NCBI GenBank assembly: GCA_007133875.1
Contig: SLLW01000033.1
Location: 1-14,728, forward strand
Origin: Balneolales bacterium
GTDB taxonomy: Bacteria; Bacteroidota; Rhodothermia; Balneolales; Natronogracilivirgulaceae
Length of the DNA: 14,728 bases
Direction: 5' to 3'
In this document: positions 1 to 5,939 of the stretch, piece by piece
Position numbering within the stretch: the stretch's first letter is position 1
Layout: each line of letters starts with the position of its first letter
Translations under genes and position numbers: made by a program
The notes under the pieces: generated by a model
Seen by the model: only the letters and a program-made list of their open reading frames with translations
Told to the model about the DNA's origin: nothing
Database searches by the model: none

Positions 1-1
1 A

Positions 2-2122
2 TCCGATGAGCAACAAGCATCTGAAGAAACTATTGAAAAACCTGCTGTAGCAGAAGAAACTGCCGGCGATGATAGCAGAGCTTCGGAAGAGGGCGATACG
101 GTGGAGGATGAACCAGCGGTAGATGAGTCTGCCATTCCGACGTACAGCGGACAGCTCGGCGAAAAAGTTTATAAAATGGAAGAGCTGGAAGAGGCCTCCG
201 AAGAGTATGATGACGACCAGTTTAACAAAATGGTCCAAATGTACGAGGGAACTCTTACCGCATTTACCGAAAAAGAGATTGTTACGGGACGGATCCTCTC
301 TATTGACGAAAAATATGTTATCGTCGACATCGGTTTTAAATCCGAGGGCATTGTTCCTCATAACGAATTTAAAGATCCGGATAACCTCAATGTAGGTGAT
401 GAGGTTGAGGTATTTCTTGATAAAGTGGAGGATCGCGACGGTCAGCTGGTACTCTCCCGCCGCAAAGCCGATTCTCTTCGTACATGGCAGGATATTGAAA
501 ATGCCCACAATACCGAGAAGATTATTGAAGGGTACATCAAACGCCGTATCAAAGGTGGTATGGTGGTCGATATCCACGGTATCGATGCATTCCTTCCCGG
601 TTCACAGATCGATGTACGGCCGGTACGTGACTTTGATGCCTATGTCGGCAAGACCATGGAATTCATGGTGGTCAAACTGAATATGTCCAGTGAAAATGTT
701 GTTGTTTCCCACCGGGCACTTGTCGAATCTGATCTTGAAGAACAGCGCGAGCAGATTCTCGCCAGCATGGAGCCGGGACAGATTCTCGAAGGTGTGGTCA
801 AAAACATCACCGATTTCGGTGTCTTTATCGATCTTGGCGGTGTCGACGGACTGCTTCACATTACCGACCTCTCCTGGGGCCGCGTAGAGCATCCTTCCGA
901 AATTGTACGACTTGACCAGCGTCTCAATGTGGTCGTTCTGGAATTTGATGAGGAACGCAAGCGGATTTCCCTCGGTCTCAAGCAGCTTCAGCCGCATCCG
1001 TGGGATGAAATCGATGACAAGTACCCGGAAAATATTCAGGTTCAGGGTAAAGTGGTTTCCATCGCCGATTACGGTGCCTTTATCGAACTTGAAAAAGGGG
1101 TTGAGGGACTGGTTCACATCAGTGAAATGTCCTGGACACAGCATATCAAGCATCCGTCGCAGCTTGTCGAGAAAAACCAGGTTATCGAATGTGTGGTATT
1201 GAACATCAACAAGGACGAACGGAAAGTCTCTCTTGGTGTCAAGCAGCTGCAATCTGATCCCTGGGAAGATCTCCTGGAACGCTACCCGGTCGGGTCGAAC
1301 CACAAAGGCGTTGTCCGCAACCTGACCAACTTCGGTGTGTTTGTTGAACTCGAGCCGGGGATTGACGGGCTCGTTCACATCTCGGATATGAGCTGGACAG
1401 ACAAGGTGAACCATCCGAGCGAAATCGTCAGCAAAGGCGAAGAGTTGGATGTGGTAATCCTTTCGGTTGATTTCGATAACCGCCGTATTTCTCTTGGACA
1501 TAAGCAGACCCAGGAAAACCCCTGGGAGAAACTTGCGACCGAGTATGCTGTCGGAAATGAAACCGAGGCAAAAGTTACCAAAGTCACCGACAAAGGTGTC
1601 TTCGGGAAACTGCCGCTTGGTGTAGAGGCCTTTATGCCTGCCCGGGAAGCGGAAAATGGCGAAACATTGACGGAATCCTATAAAGAAGGTGATACGATTA
1701 ATGTCGTAGTCATAGATTTTGACGAGAATAACAAGAGCATCGTTATCAGTCAGAATAAAGTGGGTAAAACCGTTGAACCTGAAAAGAAAGCTCCTGCTTC
1801 CAAGGGTAAAAAGAAAGAACCACAGGTTGCAGCAACTTCAACATCGGGTGCTTTGACACTCGGCGAAATGTCCGGTCTTCAGGATCTGAAGGCTAAGCTT
1901 CAGAAAAAGGAAGAAGACGAGGCCTCCGATAAAAAGGATGAGGACGAAGCTGCCGGCAAAAAGGTTTCTGATGAGAAAAAAGCGGCTGCCGACAAAAAAG
2001 CGGCCACCAGTAAAAAGGAGGCTGACGAAAAGGAGGAAGCTGCGGATAAAGATGCCGACGCCGAAAAAGAGGCGGACTCCGGAAGCAAGGACGACTCCGA
2101 TGACGACGATACGAAAAGTTGA
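2..2122 (+). CDS. rpsA: 30S ribosomal protein S1 (5' end outside window)
   Basis: Ribosomal protein S1 binds mRNA on the 30S subunit and helps start translation. The reading frame is open from the left edge, so the true start lies upstream. The GTG at 101 has no clear ribosome-binding site and follows 33 in-frame acidic codons, so it is probably internal. Six S1 (OB-fold) repeats are visible. Numbered from the GTG they lie at about residues 57-124, 139-207, 224-297, 308-384, 395-470 and 480-552. Repeats 3 to 5 carry the classic pattern of G-V-F-(I/V)-(D/E)-L followed by G-L-(V/L)-H-I-(S/T) and a W. Repeats 1, 2 and 6 are more divergent, as in other S1 proteins. The last 120 or so residues form a Lys/Glu/Asp/Ala-rich low-complexity tail that begins after a short conserved-looking stretch (ALTLGEMSGLQDLKAKL). 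At least 706 codons make it longer than E. coli S1 (557). An intrinsic terminator follows at once. The identification is secure; only the N-terminus is unknown. Confidence 0.96.
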   Translation, partial: SDEQQASEETIEKPAVAEETAGDDSRASEEGDTVEDEPAVDESAIPTYSGQLGEKVYKMEELEEASEEYDDDQFNKMVQMYEGTLTAFTEKEIVTGRILSIDEKYVIVDIGFKSEGIVPHNEFKDPDNLNVGDEVEVFLDKVEDRDGQLVLSRRKADSLRTWQDIENAHNTEKIIEGYIKRRIKGGMVVDIHGIDAFLPGSQIDVRPVRDFDAYVGKTMEFMVVKLNMSSENVVVSHRALVESDLEEQREQILASMEPGQILEGVVKNITDFGVFIDLGGVDGLLHITDLSWGRVEHPSEIVRLDQRLNVVVLEFDEERKRISLGLKQLQPHPWDEIDDKYPENIQVQGKVVSIADYGAFIELEKGVEGLVHISEMSWTQHIKHPSQLVEKNQVIECVVLNINKDERKVSLGVKQLQSDPWEDLLERYPVGSNHKGVVRNLTNFGVFVELEPGIDGLVHISDMSWTDKVNHPSEIVSKGEELDVVILSVDFDNRRISLGHKQTQENPWEKLATEYAVGNETEAKVTKVTDKGVFGKLPLGVEAFMPAREAENGETLTESYKEGDTINVVVIDFDENNKSIVISQNKVGKTVEPEKKAPASKGKKKEPQVAATSTSGALTLGEMSGLQDLKAKLQKKEEDEASDKKDEDEAAGKKVSDEKKAAADKKAATSKKEADEKEEAADKDADAEKEADSGSKDDSDDDDTKS

Positions 2123-2156
2123 TCGGAATTCGTTAGCTTTTCGATGAAATAGAACT

Positions 2157-2199
2157 AAAGGAGGTATGCATATGTTATCATACCTCCTTTTCTTTTTTT
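2157..2199 (+). terminator. Intrinsic terminator of rpsA, overlapping a perfect ribosome-binding site
   Basis: A perfect 12-bp inverted repeat, AAAGGAGGTATG at 2157-2168 and CATACCTCCTTT at 2179-2190, encloses a 10-nt loop. It is followed by a T-rich run (TCTTTTTTT, 2191-2199), which is a textbook rho-independent terminator 35 nt after the rpsA stop. The left arm also contains AAAGGAGG, an ideal Shine-Dalgarno sequence lying 7 nt before the ATG at 2172. That ATG opens an in-frame extension of nadA. I read the structure mainly as a terminator; the overlap is treated as a finding. Confidence 0.85.
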
Positions 2200-2219
2200 G
2201 GAATATTATCCCAAAAAAT

Positions 2220-3257
2220 ATGACCCATATTTCCGAAGCCGTTACAGCAAGCGATACATTTGAACAGTTAAAAAAACTGTTGCGTGGTATTGTGCCCGAA
2301 ACAGAGTTGATCGTCAAGGCGGAAATTGCATATGAAATCAACCGGCTGAAAAAAGAGAAAAATGCAATCATTCTGGGGCACAACTACATGGAGCCGGCAC
2401 TTTTTTACAGTATCCCCGATCATGTAGGTGACTCACTTGGTCTTGCCCGGATTGCCGCGGAAACCGATGCGGAAAGAATTGTCTTTTGCGGGGTCCGTTT
2501 TATGGCAGAAACAGCCAAGATCCTGAATCCGAACCGTATGGTTCTGCTACCGGCTGAAGTGGCCGGATGTTCTCTGGCGGCCAGTATCACAGCCAGCGAT
2601 GTGCGCGAGTTGAAAGCGAAGTACCCGGGAATCCCGGTGGTGACCTATATCAATACCTATGCAGATGTTAAGGCCGAAACCGACGTCTGCTGTACTTCAA
2701 GTAATGCATCCGACATTGTCCGCAAGCTGGACAGCGACTCGGTAATTTGCCTTCCGGATGAATTTCTGGCTAAAAACATAGCCCGGGAAACTGGTAAGCA
2801 TGTGATAACTCCCGGCAGTGAACGTACGGGGAAAAATGATATGGTTATTTGGGATGGCCGCTGTGAAGTTCACGACAAATTTACGGTTGAAGATATTGAA
2901 AATGCCCGCAGACAGTTCCCCGACACGGTTGTTGTAGCCCATCCCGAATGCTCTCCGGAAGTGGTACAGGCTTCCGATTACAGCGGTTCTACAACAGCCA
3001 TGACCCGGTTTGTCAAAGAGTCTGATGCCGGGCGGTTTCTCATATTGACCGAATGTGCTATGGGGGATAACATTGCGGCAGAGAACCCGGAGAAAGAGAT
3101 GTTGCGTATGTGCAGCATCCGTTGTCCGCACATGAATGAAATTACTCTGGAAGATACCCTGAAATCATTGCGCGAGGATATCTATCAGATAGAAATTGAT
3201 GAAGATATCCGGATTCGTGCAAAAGGTTCGCTTGATCGTATGCTTGAGTTGAGCTGA
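2220..3257 (+). CDS. nadA: Quinolinate synthase (NadA)
   Basis: NadA condenses iminoaspartate with dihydroxyacetone phosphate to quinolinate, the second step of de novo NAD synthesis from aspartate. It is a cytoplasmic enzyme with an oxygen-sensitive 4Fe-4S cluster. Numbered from the ATG at 2220 (345 residues, close to the 347 of E. coli), the three expected cluster cysteines are present: Cys117 in AGCSLA, Cys215 in GRCEVHDKF and Cys302 in RCPHM. The N-terminal ILGHNYMEP, the VRFMAETAKIL block and the HPEC and GSTTAM segments also fit the family. The frame stays open further upstream, with ATGs at 2166 and 2172, but these lie in the rpsA terminator and would add a hydrophobic stretch encoded by the terminator's T-run. 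I therefore prefer 2220, although it lacks a clear ribosome-binding site and 2172 has an excellent one. nadB and nadC are not in the window, so the gene stands alone between two terminators. Confidence 0.93.
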   Translation: MTHISEAVTASDTFEQLKKLLRGIVPETELIVKAEIAYEINRLKKEKNAIILGHNYMEPALFYSIPDHVGDSLGLARIAAETDAERIVFCGVRFMAETAKILNPNRMVLLPAEVAGCSLAASITASDVRELKAKYPGIPVVTYINTYADVKAETDVCCTSSNASDIVRKLDSDSVICLPDEFLAKNIARETGKHVITPGSERTGKNDMVIWDGRCEVHDKFTVEDIENARRQFPDTVVVAHPECSPEVVQASDYSGSTTAMTRFVKESDAGRFLILTECAMGDNIAAENPEKEMLRMCSIRCPHMNEITLEDTLKSLREDIYQIEIDEDIRIRAKGSLDRMLELS

Positions 3258-3280
3258 ATTGAGCTGAGCTCAGCTCAGTT
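3249..3280. repeat. Tandem decamer plus near-perfect palindrome at the nadA stop
   Basis: TTGAGCTGAA (3249-3258, containing the nadA stop codon) is repeated as TTGAGCTGAG (3259-3268). The second copy is followed directly by its inverse, CTCAGCTCAG (3269-3278). The 16 bases at 3261-3276 form a perfect palindrome without a loop. Allowing one G-U pair, the symmetry extends to 3257-3280. No T-run follows, so it is not an intrinsic terminator. It could be a protein-binding palindrome, an mRNA 3'-end hairpin or a small duplication scar. Confidence 0.6.
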
Positions 3281-3358
3281 GCTTGCCAATCGGGATTATG
3301 GACTTACCCACCGGTTAGCTAGACAGCCATACTTGTGATTTAAAAAAGGAATACAGAT

Positions 3359-3400
3359 ATAAAAAAAGCCTTCTGTCATATAATAGAAGGCTTTTTTTAT
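3359..3400. terminator. Bidirectional intrinsic terminator between nadA and the small minus-strand gene
   Basis: A perfect 16-bp inverted repeat has arms at 3359-3374 and 3385-3400, with core GCCTTCT/AGAAGGC flanked by A7 and T7, around a 10-nt loop. Because the arms carry an A-run on the left and a T-run on the right, it can end transcripts from both sides: nadA on the + strand and the gene ending at 3424 on the minus strand. Confidence 0.88.
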
Positions 3401-3423
3401 AAACCGAATCTGGCAATGTTCAA

Positions 3424-3675
3424 TTATTTTTCCTTATAAAAGAACACTTTTCCATTTAGGGTGTCTTTACCACTTTTGATTTTGGCGCCGGATTCCCTGT
3501 TAAAGGTATAGACTACATTTCTCATTGAATTAAGCTCTTTGTCATTACTAAATGTAACTTCCAAAGCATCACCACCGGGCTCAAGCTTGTTCAATGCATC
3601 AATAAGCGGACGAAATTTCGAAGAACTTTTTTTAGTTATGCGAACATCATTTCGCGGAACAAATTTTAATTTCAT
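3424..3675 (-). CDS. Small conserved-looking protein of unknown function
   Basis: I do not recognise this protein. It has 83 residues from the ATG at 3675 (MKLKFVPRNDVRITKK); a longer form from 3702 would add nine residues without better support. It is basic at the N-terminus (a KKSSSK cluster), has a central LIDALNKLEPGGDALEV segment and ends KVFFYKEK. It has no signal peptide, membrane segment or cysteine. The alternation of short polar and hydrophobic stretches suggests a small folded cytoplasmic domain, and the basic residues would allow nucleic-acid binding, but that is inference only. It lies 85 nt downstream of moxR on the same strand and ends just before a strong terminator, so it may be the last gene of a moxR transcript or have its own promoter. 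The orderly terminator and protein-like composition support a real gene. No good ribosome-binding site is visible. Confidence 0.65.
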   Translation of the reverse strand: MKLKFVPRNDVRITKKSSSKFRPLIDALNKLEPGGDALEVTFSNDKELNSMRNVVYTFNRESGAKIKSGKDTLNGKVFFYKEK

Positions 3676-3760
3676 AATAAAGTGATTTAACGTTGGTAAC
3701 AATTGCGTCTGAAAGTAACTACTAAATTATAACATTGTCAACGCTAATATCGTTTTTTTA

Positions 3761-4762
3761 TTATGGAACCTGGATATGTTTCAATATTATTTCTATAATA
3801 TCTTCTGTTTGTATTTCTTCAGCTTCTGCCTCATATGTTAAAACTATTCTATGTCGAAGAATGTCATAAGCAATTGCGCGAATATCTTCCGGGGTAACAT
3901 AAGCTCTGTGCTGACAAAATGCCTGAGCGCGTGATGCCAGGTTTAAATTAATTGTTCCTCTGGGAGAGGCACCATAATCAATCCAGCCATCGATTTTTGT
4001 TAAGTTATACATTTCGGGTTTACGAGTTGCCATAATAATATCAATGATATATTGTTCAACCCGTTCATCCATGTAAATATCATTAATTACTTTACGTGCA
4101 TCCAATATTCTTTTTGGCTGGACAACAGGTTTGAGCGCAACCGGTTTGCCGGTACGCGCCATGCGACGCATAATCTCAAGCTCTTCTTTATCTGTCGGAT
4201 AATCGATTGTAATCTTCATCATAAACCGGTCTACCTGGGCTTCCGGCAGAGGATACGTACCCTCCTGCTCCACCGGGTTTTGAGTGGCAAGCACCAAAAA
4301 CGGATCCTCAAGGCGGAACGTCTCCTCCCCGATGGTAACCTGCCGCTCCTGCATCGCTTCCAATAGCGCACTCTGAACTTTGGCCGGTGATCGGTTGACC
4401 TCGTCGGCCAGTATGATGTTCGAAAAAACGGGACCCTTCCGAACAGTGAACTCACCTGTTTTCTGGTTAAAAATCTGTGTCCCTATAAGATCGGCCGGCA
4501 GGAGGTCCGGGGTGAACTGGATTCGCTGAAATCCGGTATTTATAACACTTGCCAGACTGGAGATGGTAAGTGTCTTGGCCAGGCCGGGAACTCCTTCCAG
4601 CAGAACATGTCCATCAGCCAACAGGCCGATTAAAATCCGGTCTACCATCGCTCGCTGCCCGATTATTACCTTGTTAAGCTCCTGATAAATATCCGTGATA
4701 AAGGCACTCGATTGCTCGATTTTTTCGGTGAGTGCCTGCATGTCGTTGCTATTGCTAATCAT
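3761..4762 (-). CDS. MoxR-family AAA+ ATPase
   Basis: MoxR ATPases are cytoplasmic AAA+ chaperones, often acting with von Willebrand factor A (metal-ion-binding) proteins in assembling or activating enzyme complexes and envelope functions. Numbered from the ATG at 4762 (333 residues), the sequence shows Walker A GVPGLAKT (57-64), Walker B ILADE (117-121), sensor 1 in ATQNP (Asn162), the arginine-finger region in DRF (Arg179) and sensor 2 in GASPR (Arg268). The C-terminal lid domain follows to the end. The length is normal. Other possible starts are ATGs at 4801 and 4741; none has a good ribosome-binding site, and the family usually begins shortly before the ALTEKIEQ-like helix, so 4762 or 4741 is likely. 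In many Bacteroidota a DUF58 gene and VWA/TPR (Bat) genes follow moxR; here only a small unknown gene follows, so its usual partners must be elsewhere. Confidence 0.92.
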   Translation of the reverse strand: MISNSNDMQALTEKIEQSSAFITDIYQELNKVIIGQRAMVDRILIGLLADGHVLLEGVPGLAKTLTISSLASVINTGFQRIQFTPDLLPADLIGTQIFNQKTGEFTVRKGPVFSNIILADEVNRSPAKVQSALLEAMQERQVTIGEETFRLEDPFLVLATQNPVEQEGTYPLPEAQVDRFMMKITIDYPTDKEELEIMRRMARTGKPVALKPVVQPKRILDARKVINDIYMDERVEQYIIDIIMATRKPEMYNLTKIDGWIDYGASPRGTINLNLASRAQAFCQHRAYVTPEDIRAIAYDILRHRIVLTYEAEAEEIQTEDIIEIILKHIQVP

Positions 4763-4973
4763 TAATTCAACTGATTTTTGGGTGTAAAACAAAGTGCACA
4801 TTCAGAGAAAAAAAGCTGAAGTAAAAGCAAACTTTTCTTAATTTCCTGCCCGAATTTACTAAAAAATTGCCAGATACCGTATTCTGAACTGTCTTTCCGG
4901 CATACGACATATCAACCGGAGGCTGTATTACTCTCATGCACTTACTTTTCGAAACATTTTCCGGTACTAATAG

Positions 4974-5003
4974 TTGAAGACACAGAGAATTTTAGGTACC
5001 TTG
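4974..5003 (+). promoter_or_regulatory. Candidate promoter for the nuoJ operon
   Basis: TTG at 4974-4976 and TACCTTG at 4997-5003 are separated by 20 nt. This resembles the Bacteroidota-type promoter (TTTG or TTG, about 19-21 nt, TAnnTTTG). Transcription would start near 5010, about 20 nt before nuoJ. The match to the -7 element is imperfect. The rest of the 267-bp divergent spacer (4763-5029) holds no gene that I can support, and must also contain the moxR promoter. Confidence 0.3.
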
Positions 5004-5029
5004 ATGCTCATTTTAAAATGCGGTAACTC

Positions 5030-5539
5030 ATGGAGATTTACTTCTTTATCCTGTTCGCGACATTGGCTGTTACATCGGCCATTGCAATGATTACCACTAA
5101 GGATACGGTTAATAGTGCACTTTTTCTGGTGCTGAATCTTATCTCTGTCGCAGGTATTTTCCTGTTACTCAAAGCGCAGTTCCTTGCGGTAGTCCAGGTT
5201 CTTGTGTATGGCGGTGCCATTATGGTACTGTTCCTGTTTGTAATTATGTTACTGAATCTTGGCAGCGAAGAGCATTTGCTGAGTCGATTCAGTGTCAAAT
5301 ATGTCCTCGCATTCTTTCTTGGTGTCATCGTTCTCTCTCAGCTATTGTACGCCATTGCCAGTGTTACAGGCACGCTGCCCGATTTATCACCGCAGATGGA
5401 ACAGGTCGGAACAGTAGAAGCGTTAGGGGATGAACTTTTCACCACCTACATGTTGCCGGTTCTGGTAACCGCGATTCTGCTTACCGCAGCGGTGGTAGGG
5501 GGAATTTTGCTTGCACAACGAAAATTTAGTGGAAAATAA
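5030..5539 (+). CDS. nuoJ: NADH-quinone oxidoreductase subunit J
   Basis: NuoJ is a small membrane-arm subunit of respiratory complex I, packed near the quinone module. It takes part in coupling quinone reduction to proton pumping. The 169-residue protein has five predicted membrane helices. The third is marked by VQVLVYGGAIMVLFLFVIML and includes Tyr60, the position of the conserved tyrosine known from E. coli NuoJ (Tyr59). The length is close to the E. coli protein (184). No ribosome-binding site is evident before the ATG at 5030, as for several genes here. It is the first gene of the local nuo cluster, with moxR divergent upstream. Its TAA stop is immediately followed by the nuoK start with no gap, implying translational coupling. 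Confidence 0.95.
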   Translation: MEIYFFILFATLAVTSAIAMITTKDTVNSALFLVLNLISVAGIFLLLKAQFLAVVQVLVYGGAIMVLFLFVIMLLNLGSEEHLLSRFSVKYVLAFFLGVIVLSQLLYAIASVTGTLPDLSPQMEQVGTVEALGDELFTTYMLPVLVTAILLTAAVVGGILLAQRKFSGK

Positions 5540-5842
5540 ATGATAGAACTTGATTGGTACCTGGGATTGTCGGCGATCTTGTTTACCATTGGGGTGATCG
5601 GTGTCCTGACACGCAAAAACGCCATTGTCATCTTTATGTGTGCCGAACTGATGCTCAACTCGGTGAATCTTACCCTGGTCTCCTTCAGTGCACAACTTGG
5701 TGATGTGCACGGGCAGATCCTGGTTTTTTTCTCTCTCTGCGTTGCTGCAGCCGAAGCTGCCGTTGGACTGGCCATCATTATCGCAATTTACCGAAACCAC
5801 CTCTCGGTCGATGTTTCCCGGATTCACCTGCTTAGATGGTAA
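5540..5842 (+). CDS. nuoK: NADH-quinone oxidoreductase subunit K
   Basis: NuoK is an MrpC-like three-helix subunit forming part of the central proton channel of complex I. It has 100 residues, the same length as E. coli NuoK. The two buried glutamates needed for proton transfer are at the same positions as in E. coli: Glu36 ([13 protein letters not shown]) and Glu72 ([12 protein letters not shown]). The ATG directly abuts the nuoJ stop codon. A 97-nt gap, the longest inside this operon, separates it from nuoL. Confidence 0.97.
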   Translation: MIELDWYLGLSAILFTIGVIGVLTRKNAIVIFMCAELMLNSVNLTLVSFSAQLGDVHGQILVFFSLCVAAAEAAVGLAIIIAIYRNHLSVDVSRIHLLRW

Positions 5843-5882
5843 CCTGATCGTAATCACCCTGATTTTTTGATATCCTGACATA

Positions 5883-5903
5883 CCGGTACTGTGTGTTTAC
5901 CGG
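5883..5903 (+). other. Small hairpin in the nuoK-nuoL spacer
   Basis: CCGGTA (5883-5888) and TACCGG (5898-5903) form a 6-bp stem with a 9-nt loop inside the 97-nt spacer. No T-run follows, so it is not an intrinsic terminator. It could influence mRNA processing or differential expression of nuoL, but may be chance. Confidence 0.25.
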
Positions 5904-5939
5904 ATGGTAATTATTAATAACTGGTAACAGCTTAACTTC

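Noticed and set aside
101..103. GTG at 101 as the rpsA start
   Set aside because: The frame is open to the window edge with acidic codons like the rest of the N-terminal extension, and no ribosome-binding site precedes the GTG.
602..1501. 299-codon open frame on the minus strand inside rpsA
   Set aside because: It lies antisense to the conserved S1 repeats; its translation looks like no known protein and its openness follows from the codon use of rpsA.
2166..2168. ATG at 2166 as the nadA start
   Set aside because: It sits inside the terminator stem, directly against the GGAGG with no spacing; 2220 gives the normal family length.
3726..3741. TTGACA and TATAAT sequences on the minus strand before the small gene
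   Set aside because: The two boxes are only 4 nt apart, far from the roughly 17 nt needed for a sigma70-type promoter.
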